Source: Thauera butanivorans NBRC 103042 (GTDB taxonomy: Bacteria > Pseudomonadota > Gammaproteobacteria > Burkholderiales > Rhodocyclaceae). From it: DNA of 64,000 nt. The number at the start of each line of letters is the position of its first letter. Positions within the stretch are counted from its first letter, which is position 1. Shown piece by piece: positions 19,597 through 28,363 of this stretch. The stretch covers positions 1 to 64,000 of the forward strand of contig NZ_BCUG01000018.1 of the NCBI RefSeq assembly GCF_001591165.1, in the 5' to 3' direction. The notes beneath the pieces are model-generated. The model ran no database searches and was not told where the DNA came from. It worked only from the letters and a program-made list of their open reading frames with translations. Made by a program: the position numbers and the translations under genes.

Positions 19597-21906
19597 CTAC
19601 TCGGTTGTACGGCGGCCGGCGGGCCTGCGCGGCCTGGTTTTTCCGCTCGAGGCTTTGCCGGTTCCGCCTGCCGCCGTCGTTCCTGCGGCAGTTTCCGTCG
19701 TTGCTTGGTGCGCCACCGCTTCGAATGCATCCAGCATCTGCCGAAGGCGCTCGGCTTCGCCGGCCGACAAGGGATCGCCGTGTCCGGTCATCGATTCCAG
19801 CACCTGGGCTGCGCTGCGGATGTCGTCCGGCGCCGCCTGCGCGAGCAGTTGCGGCAATGCTGCCAGCGCAGCCTGCGCGTTGCGGCGTATCAGCAGGGCC
19901 TGGCCGCGGACGTGCTGGCGGAATGCCGCGAAGTCGAAGCCGGGCTGGCTCACCCGCGGCTGGAGCAGGCTCCAGGCGTGGCGGAAGAGCCGCTCGTCGC
20001 TGCCGCCGCGCTCCTGCAGCACGTAGAACAGCGCGCGTTGCGTCGCTTCGACCAATCCGCCCGTCGTCATCTCGGCGTCCTGGCGAGCGAGCTCGCGGGC
20101 GAGATAGTCCCTGTGCTCCGGGGAACTGCCCGGATGCGATCGTGCCGGGGAGGCGTCATGCTGGCTGCGGCCTGCCAGTGCCTGCACCGCGGGCGAACCG
20201 TAGATGGCATCGAAGACCCGCGCATACATGAGGTCGCGCTGGTCGCGGTAATGGTCGAGGAAGCGCTCGATCGCACTGGACACCGCTTCCTGCACCTGCA
20301 GGAAGGGGTTGTCGGCTGCGGCCGGCTGCCGATGCCCGCGTACCCATTGCGCCTGCGCAGCCACCGGAGCGGCGAGCGGATTGCGGTCCGACCACGACTC
20401 GTAGCCGACCCGCAGCGGATGAAAAAGCTGCTGCCAGTGTGCGCCCAGCGGCGTCGCCAGCGTCTGGACCCAGGGCTGCATCAGATTGCGGTAGAACGCC
20501 AGGTTGATCTCCGAGATCCGCGCCGCTGCGGCGAAGCGGGCGTCGCGCCGGGGATCGGGTCTGACGATGCCGCGCACCTCCTCGACGCCACTCTTGCGCA
20601 GCCGCATCAGGTATTCGTCACCGGCCAGTTCGTCCGCCGGCATGCCGTCGGGCCGGTCCTCGACGGTGGCGCGGTAGATGCCGGCCGGCAGCAGGTCGAT
20701 GATGTCGATGTTGCCGGCGAATTCGTTGTGTTCCTTGCGGCCGACGCTGCCCGAGACGAAGATGCCCAGGTGGCCGATGCTGTCGTGGGTGGCGAAGACG
20801 ATGGTCTGGTCGTGGCCGACGACGTCGTCGTCGTCCCGGTAGAGGTCGGTGATCCAGCCCAGCGCCTGCCCCGGTGGCGTGATGTTGTCGCCGTAGGAGC
20901 AGAACACCACGATCGGCGAGCGGATGTTGCGGAAGTCGATGCGCAGGCCGTCGGAGGTGGTCAGCTCGGCGTTCGACAGGCGGTTGCCGATGAACAGATT
21001 GTCGACGATGTATTGCATCTCGCCGCCGTCCAGGAACACATGCCCGCCCCAGTATTTCTCGAACTCCAGGTAGCGCGGGCCCTCGGTGTCGACCTTGGCG
21101 TAGACGCCGTACTGCTTGGTCCACAGCGTGTTGGCCGGGTCGAGCTGCTCGAAGTTCTGCACCAGCCAGGCGCCGTCGAAGCGGCCGTTGCCGAGGTCGC
21201 TGGTCATCGCCGTCAGCCAGCTGCCGCCCATCAGGCCGCCGGCGTAGCGCATCGGGTTGTCGCCGGCCCAGTAGGACAGCGGCGTGCCGGCGACGATGAT
21301 CGGGCCGAACAGCTCCGGCCAGATCGATGCCGTCATCAGCACCTGCCAGCCGGCCTGGCAGTTGCCGATCACCGCCGGCTTGCCGACGCTGTCCGGATGC
21401 AGTTCGGCGACCTTGCGCAGGAAGGCGGCTTCCGCGCGCATGACGTCCTCGATCGTCTGGCCCGGCACCGGATCGGGCAGGAAGCCGACGAAGTAGCACG
21501 GGTGCCCGGCCTTCAGCGCCGCACCGATCTCGCTGTCCGGCTTGAAGCCGCCGATGCCCGGACCGTGGCCTGCACGCGGATCGACGACGACGAAGGGGCG
21601 CTTGCGGGGATCGATCCGGATGCCGGCGGGCGGCACGATGCGCGCCAGTCCGTAGTTCGCCGGCTGCGGCAGGCTGAGCCCGGACATTACCAGCTCCGCC
21701 TCGAAGTGGAGCACGTTGGGCACCCTCTCCAGCATGTGCGCGCGGTACTGGTTGCCGCGCTGGCGCCGGATGTCCGCATACAGGATGGAGCGCTGCCAGG
21801 CGTCGGTGGCGTATTCGGTCGCTGCCGTTGCCAGTGCGAACGGATTCATCCAGCGGCTCCAGTTCGGCACGATGGCCGCGACGGCTGTCTTTTCGGGTTC
21901 GTTCAT
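19597..21906 (-). CDS. DUF3141 protein, PhaC-like alpha/beta hydrolase
   Basis: The 769-aa protein has an alpha/beta-hydrolase core in its first half and a long helical second half. The nucleophile elbow is GNCQAGW with C183, an acid is plausible at D340 (FCSYGDN), and a histidine at H379 (DSIGHLGIF). This Cys-Asp-His set and FVGFLPDPVPGQ recall PHA synthases, and DUF3141 is annotated as a PhaC-like family. The activity is not established. The C-terminus is a Thr/Ala/Gly-rich, Arg-tailed segment that is probably disordered. The ATG at 21906 follows AAGGAG; the frame continues upstream into a pseudogene without homology. Bona fide phaC is about 39 kb away. Confidence 0.82.
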   Translation of the reverse strand: MNEPEKTAVAAIVPNWSRWMNPFALATAATEYATDAWQRSILYADIRRQRGNQYRAHMLERVPNVLHFEAELVMSGLSLPQPANYGLARIVPPAGIRIDPRKRPFVVVDPRAGHGPGIGGFKPDSEIGAALKAGHPCYFVGFLPDPVPGQTIEDVMRAEAAFLRKVAELHPDSVGKPAVIGNCQAGWQVLMTASIWPELFGPIIVAGTPLSYWAGDNPMRYAGGLMGGSWLTAMTSDLGNGRFDGAWLVQNFEQLDPANTLWTKQYGVYAKVDTEGPRYLEFEKYWGGHVFLDGGEMQYIVDNLFIGNRLSNAELTTSDGLRIDFRNIRSPIVVFCSYGDNITPPGQALGWITDLYRDDDDVVGHDQTIVFATHDSIGHLGIFVSGSVGRKEHNEFAGNIDIIDLLPAGIYRATVEDRPDGMPADELAGDEYLMRLRKSGVEEVRGIVRPDPRRDARFAAAARISEINLAFYRNLMQPWVQTLATPLGAHWQQLFHPLRVGYESWSDRNPLAAPVAAQAQWVRGHRQPAAADNPFLQVQEAVSSAIERFLDHYRDQRDLMYARVFDAIYGSPAVQALAGRSQHDASPARSHPGSSPEHRDYLARELARQDAEMTTGGLVEATQRALFYVLQERGGSDERLFRHAWSLLQPRVSQPGFDFAAFRQHVRGQALLIRRNAQAALAALPQLLAQAAPDDIRSAAQVLESMTGHGDPLSAGEAERLRQMLDAFEAVAHQATTETAAGTTAAGGTGKASSGKTRPRRPAGRRTTE

Positions 21907-21959
21907 GCGGATGCTCCTTGGATGGTCTTGCCCGGTTGCGGTCGGCAAGCCGGCGCTCG

Positions 21960-22346
21960 TCACTCCTGACCGCTTGAGGCCGTTGACCGTTCCTGAGTGC
22001 CGGGGACCTTGCCCACGGCCTTCTGGATGGCGACGTAGCGGGTATTCAGCCGCCTTCGGCTTGCAGGTCGCGGCGGGCCTGCAGATGGCTGCGCTGGCTG
22101 CCGAGCACGGCGGCGAGGCCGGCGGTGCCGCTGCCGTAGCGGGCCTGTGCCAGTTGCCAGGCATCACCGGCGCTTCGCACGCGGAGCGCCAGTCGGTGAG
22201 TCTTTTGCTGCTCTGCAGTATAACTGCTCAGGGCGCCGCCGATTTCCCGCCAGGCCTCGAGCACGGTCGGCTGGCAGCTCACCGCGGCTTCCTTCCAGTT
22301 CGCGCAGTTGCACCACGCTCTTGCGCCGGCCGCACGTCGCCGGCAT
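21960..22346 (-). pseudogene. Decayed NodT/TolC-type outer-membrane efflux protein fragment
   Basis: Three minus-strand frames together read as the C-terminal part of a NodT/TolC family outer-membrane factor: RRKSVVQLRELEGSR (near 22300-22335), then VLEAWREIGGALSSYTAEQQ through QRSHLQARRDLQAEGG (22046-22262), then LNTRYVAIQKAVG to a stop at 21960. Each join needs a frameshift, and the N-terminal two-thirds and the RND pump partners are absent. This is a relic of an efflux operon. The DUF3141 gene starts 54 bases beyond its end. Confidence 0.7.
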
Positions 22347-22361
22347 GCGCGGCGCCAGCTC

Positions 22362-22766
22362 TCACGCCATCAACCAGGCGATCGCGCCGTAGCGCAAACC
22401 TTTCCCCAAGGCCATCCAGGCCATGCAGGCGAGCCAGTTCAGGCGCAGCACGCCTGCCGCAGCGCACAGCGCGTCGCCGATCAGCGGTACCCAGGACAGC
22501 AGCAGGATCAGGCTGCCGTGGCGGCGCACCAGTTCGAGCCGCGGCGGCAGCTCCTTGCGTGGCAGCAGGCGGCCGAGGGCATACGTGCTCATGCCGCCCG
22601 CGGTGTTGCCGAGGGTCGCCAGTGCGAGTGCGGGCAGGCTCAGGTCCGGCCGAAGGACGACGAGGCCGGCGAACACCGCTTCCGAGCCGCCGGGCAGCAA
22701 CGTTGCGGCGAGGAAGGCGGCAAGCGTCAGCGAGCCGAGCAGGGCGAGATCGGTGTCAGCGCCCAT
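22362..22766 (-). CDS. YqaA/DedA-like small membrane protein
   Basis: The 134-aa protein has about four membrane segments and the YqaA/VTT-type pattern: TLLPGGSEAVFAGLV near residues 22-37, ATLGNTAGGMSTYALGR, then LLLLSWVPLIGDALCAAAGVL with the conserved Pro-Leu-Gly-Asp turn. The YqaA family is related to DedA/SNARE-associated proteins, which include lipid scramblase- and flippase-type proteins; a specific role is unknown. It lies 15 bases upstream of the efflux pseudogene on the same strand and diverges from psiF. Confidence 0.78.
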   Translation of the reverse strand: MGADTDLALLGSLTLAAFLAATLLPGGSEAVFAGLVVLRPDLSLPALALATLGNTAGGMSTYALGRLLPRKELPPRLELVRRHGSLILLLSWVPLIGDALCAAAGVLRLNWLACMAWMALGKGLRYGAIAWLMA

Positions 22767-22814
22767 GGCAGGGGCGGCAGTGCGCCGCTGATGATGACGT
22801 TCGATTCAAATAAA

Positions 22815-22843
22815 TTGACATTAGAATATGACGAAAGCAGAAT
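22815..22843 (+). promoter_or_regulatory. Sigma-70-type promoter of psiF
   Basis: A perfect -35 box TTGACA (22815-22820) is followed after 17 bases by CAGAAT (22838-22843), a four-of-six match to the -10 box. The surrounding DNA is AT-rich for this genome. The predicted transcript would start near 22850, about 30 bases before the psiF ATG. Confidence 0.45.
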
Positions 22844-22881
22844 CGGGCCGCAGCCTTGCTGCGTATCCCAGAGGAGATTCG

Positions 22882-23244
22882 ATGATGAAGAACACATTGC
22901 ACGCTTTTGTCGCCAGCCTTGCCGTCCTGATGCTGGCTCCTGCCGATGCATTGGCCAATCCGCAGCACGAGCGCATGAGGAATTGCAATGCCGAAGCCAA
23001 GGCGCAGGCGCTGAAAGGCGATGAGCGGAAAGCGTTCATGAGCACTTGCCTGAAGGGCAAGCACGCCGCGGCGGAGACGGGGGCTGCAGCCGCCGCGCCG
23101 GTCGCCGCCGAGCAGCCGGTTTCCCAGGCCGCGGTGCCGGATGACGGTGCCGACAAGAAGAAGGTCTGCAACCAGGCGGCGACCGAGCAGTCGCTGACCG
23201 GCGCCAAGCGCAAGGCCTTCATTGCCGAGTGCACCAAGGCCTGA
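22882..23244 (+). CDS. psiF: PsiF-repeat periplasmic protein
   Basis: The 120-aa protein has a signal peptide (KNTLHAFVASLAVLMLAPADALA) and two PsiF repeats of about 30 residues, each of the form MRNCNAEAKAQALKGDERKAF or CNQAATEQSLTGAKRKAF with a C...C spacing. An Ala/Pro-rich linker joins them. In E. coli, psiF is phosphate-starvation inducible; the biochemical role is unknown, and no Pho box is evident here. GAGGAG precedes the start; ATG at 22882 or the next codon at 22885 are both possible. Confidence 0.82.
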   Translation: MMKNTLHAFVASLAVLMLAPADALANPQHERMRNCNAEAKAQALKGDERKAFMSTCLKGKHAAAETGAAAAAPVAAEQPVSQAAVPDDGADKKKVCNQAATEQSLTGAKRKAFIAECTKA

Positions 23245-23341
23245 CGGGTTCTTTCTGGACATGCGCCGCCGACTCGCCAAGGGCGGGGAGGCGGCGCAAT
23301 GCTTCGTGGGCGCCGGGAGATGGCGTGGCGGGGACTCGATC

Positions 23342-24208
23342 TCAGACGATGTCGAAGAACACCAGGTCGCGCTCGATTTCATCGGCGGAGAAGCCACAGC
23401 CGATCCGGCCAGGGCCGCGCAGCACCAGCTTGTCGTGACGGATGCGGCGCTCCTCGCCGCCTTCGATCGACACGAAAGTGCCGTTGGTGCTTTCGTCGAT
23501 GAGGGTGAAGCCCTCGCGCTGCCGCTCGATGCGCGCATGCTGGCGCGAGGCGCGAGGGTCCATGATCACGATGTCGTTGCCCAGTTCGCGGCCCAGCAGC
23601 AGGACCGGCCGCTGTTCCTCGACGAACACGACGTCCTGCTGGTGGCGCAGGCGCAGGCGCTGCGACAGCCGTGCGGTGGGCGGGATGGACGTCACCGTGC
23701 CCATGCGCTGGGCGATGGCGTAGATCGGCCAGTCGAGCGCCTGCAGGGCCGGTGCCTGCAGCGGATGGGCGCTCGCGGTGTGGCGGGCGGCGGGCGTCAG
23801 CAGCAGCACTGCGGTGCTGCTGGCCAGTGCCTGTTCCGATTCGGCGTGGGCGGCGATGCGCTGGGCGATGTCGATGCCTTCCCCCGTTCCCTGCGATGGA
23901 TCGACGATGCCGTAGTGCAGGCCGATCCGCACCGGTTGGCGCAGCCCGTTCATGCTCGGCAGGTTCCTGATCCGGTCGAGCATGTCGCTTGCCGCGAGCA
24001 CGCCGGTGTCGCAGCGCTCGAAGGCCGCCACGATCGAGCCGCCCTGCTGCTGCAGCACTTGGCCGCCGTGTGCGGCGATTGCGCGCTCGATGCGGTTCAG
24101 GCAGCGTTCGGCCGCATGGCTGGCTTCCGTGCTGCCGAGGCGTGCGACGAAGCTGTCGTCGGCAAGCGCATTGGCGGCGAGCACGCAGAGGTTCTTGCGG
24201 TCGGGCAT
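23342..24208 (-). CDS. FHA-domain protein with degenerate cyclase-like domain
   Basis: The 288-aa protein has two parts. Residues 1-150 align with class III nucleotide cyclases: RIGLHYGIVDPSQGTGEGIDIAQRIAAH is the typical second half. However, the metal-binding aspartate of the GDG motif is replaced (QQGGSIVAAFE near residues 54-64), and the first metal Asp is not in its usual context, so catalysis is doubtful. Residues about 200-288 are an FHA domain (LLLGRELGND, SRQHARI, STNGTFVS) that binds phosphothreonine. A phospho-dependent signalling adaptor is the likely role. The ATG ending at 24208 fits the domain start; an upstream ATG ending at 24283 is possible. Confidence 0.78.
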   Translation of the reverse strand: MPDRKNLCVLAANALADDSFVARLGSTEASHAAERCLNRIERAIAAHGGQVLQQQGGSIVAAFERCDTGVLAASDMLDRIRNLPSMNGLRQPVRIGLHYGIVDPSQGTGEGIDIAQRIAAHAESEQALASSTAVLLLTPAARHTASAHPLQAPALQALDWPIYAIAQRMGTVTSIPPTARLSQRLRLRHQQDVVFVEEQRPVLLLGRELGNDIVIMDPRASRQHARIERQREGFTLIDESTNGTFVSIEGGEERRIRHDKLVLRGPGRIGCGFSADEIERDLVFFDIV

Positions 24209-24304
24209 GGCTTCGATGTCGTCTGGATGCAGGGAGCGTGCGTGGCAGCGTCCAATGATGTTGAAATGCGGCCTGTTGCGCAAGCCCTCGCCGGGGCAGC
24301 GGCT

Positions 24305-25255
24305 TCAGTCCGCATCCTGCAGCCGCGACACGATCTGGACGGCCTGCGGCACCAGGCGCGGCAGTTCGGGCGGATCGAAGGCGGTGTCGCCTTCCTCCAC
24401 TTCCGTCTGCTGCGTGAGACCGGTGAAATCGAACAGGCGCTGATCGGCCAGGTGCGAGGGCACGACGTTCTTCAGCGAGGTCGCCAGCGATTCGATGCGG
24501 CCGGGGAAGTCGCGTGCCCAGCCCTGCAGCATCGCCTTGATCTGCTTGCGCTGGGCGTTTTCCTGCGAGCCGCACAGGTTGCACGGGATGATGGGGAAGT
24601 CCATCGCGCGGGCGAAGCGGGCGATGTCGGCCTCGGTGCAGTAGGCCAGCGGCCGGATCACGACGTGGTTGCCGTCGTCGCTGACGAGCTTGGGCGGCAT
24701 GGCCTTGATCTTGCCGCCGAAGAACATGTTGAGGAACAGCGTCTCGAGGATGTCGTCGCGATGGTGGCCGAGCGCGATGCGGGTGGCGCCGATTTCCTTC
24801 GCAGTGCGGTAGATGATGCCGCGGCGCAGGCGCGAGCACAGCGAACAGGTGGTCTTGCCTTCCGGGATCTTGTCCTTGACGATGGAATAGGTGTCTTCGG
24901 TGACGATGCGGTAGTCGACGCCGATCGATTCGAAATAGCCCGGCAGCACGTGGTCGGGAAAGCCGGGCTGCTTCTGGTCGAGGTTCATCGCCACGATGCG
25001 GAAATCGACCGGCGCGCGTTCGCGCAGCGCCAGCAGGCAGGACAGCAGCGTGTAGGAGTCCTTGCCGCCCGAGATGCAGACCATCACGGTGTCGCCGTCG
25101 CCGATCATGCCGTAGTCGCCGATGGCTTCGCCGACGCTGCGTTCCAGCTTCTTCTTCAGGCGCAGGAAGGTGTTCGAATGGCGGGCTTCCGGCCCGGCTC
25201 CGGTGGCATCGGCGGCGGGAGCAAGGGTTTCAAGCGGGGCGGTGACTGCGTTCAC
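24305..25255 (-). CDS. ttcA: tRNA 2-thiocytidine(32) synthetase TtcA
   Basis: The 316-aa PP-loop enzyme inserts sulfur at C32 of tRNA using ATP and a 4Fe-4S cluster. The ATP-binding motif is [12 protein letters not shown] near residues 60-72. The cluster cysteines are in [12 protein letters not shown] and [13 protein letters not shown]. Length is slightly above the E. coli protein owing to an Ala-rich N-terminus (about 25 residues). It is downstream of, and probably separate from, the SDR gene. Confidence 0.94.
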   Translation of the reverse strand: MNAVTAPLETLAPAADATGAGPEARHSNTFLRLKKKLERSVGEAIGDYGMIGDGDTVMVCISGGKDSYTLLSCLLALRERAPVDFRIVAMNLDQKQPGFPDHVLPGYFESIGVDYRIVTEDTYSIVKDKIPEGKTTCSLCSRLRRGIIYRTAKEIGATRIALGHHRDDILETLFLNMFFGGKIKAMPPKLVSDDGNHVVIRPLAYCTEADIARFARAMDFPIIPCNLCGSQENAQRKQIKAMLQGWARDFPGRIESLATSLKNVVPSHLADQRLFDFTGLTQQTEVEEGDTAFDPPELPRLVPQAVQIVSRLQDAD

Positions 25256-25315
25256 GGGGCGGCTCGATCAGTGAAAAAAAGCGAAGAATTATACACTTGG
25301 CGCTGTCCGCCGGAC

Positions 25316-26101
25316 CTAGAGGTGGGCGCTGCGGCCGCCGTCGACGGCGATGATCTGGCCGGTGACGTAGGGGGCATCGAAGATCAGGAAGCGCACCGTG
25401 CGGGCGATGTCCGCTGCCGAGCCGGTGCGCTTGAGCAGGGTATCGCCGATGATCCGCTGGCGTTCCTCGGCGGAGAACTGGCCGTCCTCCGGCCATTCGA
25501 TCGGCCCCGGCGAGATGCCGTTGACGCGCGCTTCGGGCGCCAGCTCGATCGCCAGCGCGCGCGTCAGCCCGGCCAGTCCGGCCTTGGCCGCGCTGTACAC
25601 CGGGTAGTGCGGCAGCGGCCGTTCGGCGTGAATGTCGACGATGTTGACGATGGCGCCGTACCGGCGCCGGATCTCGGGCGCCAGCGCCTGCGACAGGAAC
25701 AGCGGACCCATCAGGTTCGAGCCGACCAGTTCGTCCCAGGCGGCGCGGTCGATGCGGCCGAGCGGCGTGGGGAAGAAGCTGGAGGCGTTGTTCACCAGTC
25801 CGTCGATGCGGCCGAAGTGGGCGAGGGCGGCGGCGGCGACTTCGTCGGCGGTGCCGAAACGGGCGAGATCGCCGCCGACGGTGGCGGCCGAGGCGGCGCG
25901 TTGCGTGTTCAGTTCCGCCGCGAGCCTTTCAGCCTCGTCGCCGCTGTTGCGGTAGTGCAGCACGACGCGGGCGCCGGCGGCGTGCAACTGGCGGGCGATC
26001 TCGGCACCGACGCGGCGGGCGGCGCCGGTGACGAGGACGACGGGGGCGCTGCCCGTGGCGGGCGCGTTCGGATCGGTCTTGGAAGGATCGAGAAGCGTCA
26101 T
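25316..26101 (-). CDS. SDR-family pteridine reductase (FolM-like)
   Basis: The 261-aa short-chain dehydrogenase has the cofactor motif TGAARRVG near residues 25-32. This matches the TGxxxRxG signature that distinguishes pteridine reductases (PTR1/FolM) from ordinary SDRs with TGxxxGxG. NNASSFFPTPLG, the catalytic YSAAKAG, and SPGPIEWPE complete the pattern. The likely role is NADPH-dependent reduction of dihydropterin or dihydrofolate. The ATG ending at 26101 avoids an unrelated upstream extension. It diverges from the MidA-like gene. Confidence 0.82.
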   Translation of the reverse strand: MTLLDPSKTDPNAPATGSAPVVLVTGAARRVGAEIARQLHAAGARVVLHYRNSGDEAERLAAELNTQRAASAATVGGDLARFGTADEVAAAALAHFGRIDGLVNNASSFFPTPLGRIDRAAWDELVGSNLMGPLFLSQALAPEIRRRYGAIVNIVDIHAERPLPHYPVYSAAKAGLAGLTRALAIELAPEARVNGISPGPIEWPEDGQFSAEERQRIIGDTLLKRTGSAADIARTVRFLIFDAPYVTGQIIAVDGGRSAHL

Positions 26102-26205
26102 GTCGGATCGAAGTGTCGAAGGTTTTGGTCTGCCCACGGCATGAGCATGGACGATCGGGCTTGCCGGTACAATCCCGCACTTCCGTTTCACTGCCTGCCG
26201 CGCCC

Positions 26206-27381
26206 ATGTCCTCATTGCCCCAGCCCTCCGCCGATGCGCTCGATCAGAGCTCCCGCCTGCTCCGACTCGTCGAGGCCGACATCGATGCGGCCGGCGGCTG
26301 GCTGCCGTTCTCCCGCTACATGGAGCGGGTGCTGTACGCACCGGGCCTGGGCTATTACAGCGGCGGCGCGCGAAAGTTCGGCCCCGGCGGCGATTTCATC
26401 ACCGCGCCCGAACTCACGCCGCTGTTCGGCCAGGCGCTGGCCGCCCAGGTCGAACAGGTGATGCGGGCGAGCGCGCCGCAGGTGATCGAAGTCGGCGCCG
26501 GCACCGGCCTGCTCGCCACCGACCTGCTGCTCGAGCTGGAGCGCCGCGGCTGCCTGCCCGAGCACTACGGCATTCTCGAACTGTCGGGCGAACTGCGCGA
26601 GCGCCAGTTCGACACCCTGGCGCAGAAGGCGCCGCATCTGGCCGCGCGGGTGCGCTGGCTGGACGAACTGCCCGGATGCTTCAGCGGCGCGGTGGTGGCG
26701 AACGAAGTGCTCGACGTGATGCCGGTGCATCTGCTGGCTTCGCGCGCGGAGGGCCTGTTCGAGCGCGGCGTGGGGCTTGCCGACGACGGCGCCGGCGGGC
26801 GCCGCCTGTGCTGGGCCGACGTGCCGGCGGCAGGCGCGGTGTGCGAGGCCGCGCAGGCGCTGGCGCTGCCCGCGCCCGCCAGCGGCGAGTACGTGACCGA
26901 GCTGAATCTGGCCGGAGGCGCCTGGGTGGCGGCCTGGGCCGAGCGGCTGGAGTGCGGGGCGATGCTGCTGATCGACTACGGCTACCCGCGCGCCGAGTAC
27001 TACCTGCCTTCGCGTTCAGGCGGCACCTTGCTGTGCTACTACCGCCATCATGCCCACGGCGATCCCTTCCTGTGGCCGGGGCTGAACGACATCACCGCCT
27101 TCGTCGATTTCACCGCAGTGGCGGAAGCGGGCTTCGCGGCGGGGCTGGACGTGCTGGGCTACACCTCCCAGGCCCATTTCCTGTTCAACTGCGGCGTGCT
27201 CGATTGCCTGGCGCGGCGCGGCCCGCAGGAAAGCGCCGACTACATCCGCGCCGCGCGGGCGGTGCAGCGGCTGACGGCGCCGCAGGAGATGGGCGAACTG
27301 TTCAAGGTGCTGGCGCTCGGCCGCGGCATGGCCGAACCACTGCAGGGCTTCGCCCGCGGCGACCGGCTGCACACCCTGTAG
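26206..27381 (+). CDS. MidA/NDUFAF7-like SAM-dependent methyltransferase
   Basis: The 391-aa protein matches the COG1565 family: PFSRYMERVLYAPGLGYY near residue 35, GDFITAPELTPLFGQ, the SAM motif VIEVGAGTGLLATDLL, and the family-specific IDYGYPRAEYY and CYYRHHAHGDPF. The human homologue NDUFAF7 dimethylates an arginine of complex I subunit NDUFS2. A role in respiratory-complex assembly is possible but not shown for bacteria. The ATG at 26206 is chosen over an in-frame opening at 26113 on homology. Confidence 0.85.
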   Translation: MSSLPQPSADALDQSSRLLRLVEADIDAAGGWLPFSRYMERVLYAPGLGYYSGGARKFGPGGDFITAPELTPLFGQALAAQVEQVMRASAPQVIEVGAGTGLLATDLLLELERRGCLPEHYGILELSGELRERQFDTLAQKAPHLAARVRWLDELPGCFSGAVVANEVLDVMPVHLLASRAEGLFERGVGLADDGAGGRRLCWADVPAAGAVCEAAQALALPAPASGEYVTELNLAGGAWVAAWAERLECGAMLLIDYGYPRAEYYLPSRSGGTLLCYYRHHAHGDPFLWPGLNDITAFVDFTAVAEAGFAAGLDVLGYTSQAHFLFNCGVLDCLARRGPQESADYIRAARAVQRLTAPQEMGELFKVLALGRGMAEPLQGFARGDRLHTL

Positions 27382-27391
27382 GCACGCCGCT

Positions 27392-28195
27392 TCAGCAGCG
27401 CTGCGCCTGCAGCCAGGCGGCGATGCGCTCGGCGACTTTTTCCCAGTCGCGCTCGAGCATCAGGCCGTGCCCCATGCCGGGGAAGATCTCCGCCTCGCGG
27501 CCATAGGTCATGGCGGTCATCCGTACCTGGTCGGGCGGGATCAGAGTGTCGTGTTCGGCGCCGAGGATCAGCATCGGCACCTTGCGTACCTGCATCGGGT
27601 TGGGCAGGTTGAACAGCGTCATGTCCCAGATCGCGCGGTGCGATTCGGGCTGGCACAGGCTGTAGTAGCGCTGCAGGTCGCGGGCGTCCACCGGCTGGTG
27701 GAACAGCGCCTCGCGCAGGCTGTCGATGTCGATGTCGTTGCCGGCCATGATGCGGTTGAGGTCGCTCATCAGCGTGGGGCGCTGCATCATCAGGCCGAGC
27801 GCCGAACTCATCAGCCCTTGCGGCGGCACCGAGGACATCAGCACGGCTGCGGGCGCGTCGTGCCGCTCGAGGTATTTCTGCACCACCAGGCCGCCCATCG
27901 AGTGGCCGACCAGCACCGGCGGCGCCGGCAGCGATGCGGCCACTTCGGCGACGTCGCGCACGTAGTCGTCGATGGAGTAGGTGTCGAGATGTTCCGGCTG
28001 CCGGCTGTAGCCGTGGCCGGACAGCGACACCGCGTAGGACGTCCAGCCGCGCGCGGCGAACCAGGGCAGGAAGTGCTCTTCCCAGCACCAAGCCGACACG
28101 TAGGCGCCGTGCACGAACAGCAGCGGCGTCGCATGGACCGGGGTGGCGGGCGAGTGGCAGAGGACTTCGAGGTCACCGAAGCGGCGAGTGTTCAT
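27392..28195 (-). CDS. Alpha/beta hydrolase
   Basis: The 267-aa protein is a lysophospholipase/esterase-type alpha/beta hydrolase. FVHGAYVSAWCW near residues 27-38 holds the oxyanion region and GHSMGG the nucleophilic serine (near residue 100). AEHDTLIP gives the acid, and PGMGHGLMLE the histidine. There is no signal peptide, so it is cytoplasmic. A CAGGAGC ribosome binding site sets the start. It converges on the MidA-like gene with ten bases between stops. Substrate unknown. Confidence 0.85.
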   Translation of the reverse strand: MNTRRFGDLEVLCHSPATPVHATPLLFVHGAYVSAWCWEEHFLPWFAARGWTSYAVSLSGHGYSRQPEHLDTYSIDDYVRDVAEVAASLPAPPVLVGHSMGGLVVQKYLERHDAPAAVLMSSVPPQGLMSSALGLMMQRPTLMSDLNRIMAGNDIDIDSLREALFHQPVDARDLQRYYSLCQPESHRAIWDMTLFNLPNPMQVRKVPMLILGAEHDTLIPPDQVRMTAMTYGREAEIFPGMGHGLMLERDWEKVAERIAAWLQAQRC

Positions 28196-28363
28196 TTGGG
28201 CTCCTGGGGAAGAGGGCGGCAGGCGCGGCACGGGGGCGTTCGTGCTCGGCGGAGAAGAGACGTGATGCGCTTTTTGTTCTTGAGGGGTGTCGTATCCGCT
28301 GTTGTGTCTGAAGTCGCAGGCCGATTTTTGCACGCAGCCTGCCGCGGCGCCAAGCCGAGTGGT

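Noticed and set aside
15416-20026. A 1536-aa open frame on the plus strand opposite the FAD/Fe-S oxidoreductase
   Set aside because: It is antisense to a gene with clear domains. In GC-rich DNA the opposite strand in one register often stays open; its translation is repetitive Val/Ala/Asp/Arg with no motif.
19414-21969. An 851-aa plus-strand frame opposite the DUF3141 gene
   Set aside because: The minus-strand protein has a catalytic triad and a good ribosome binding site; the plus frame shows no start signal or motif.
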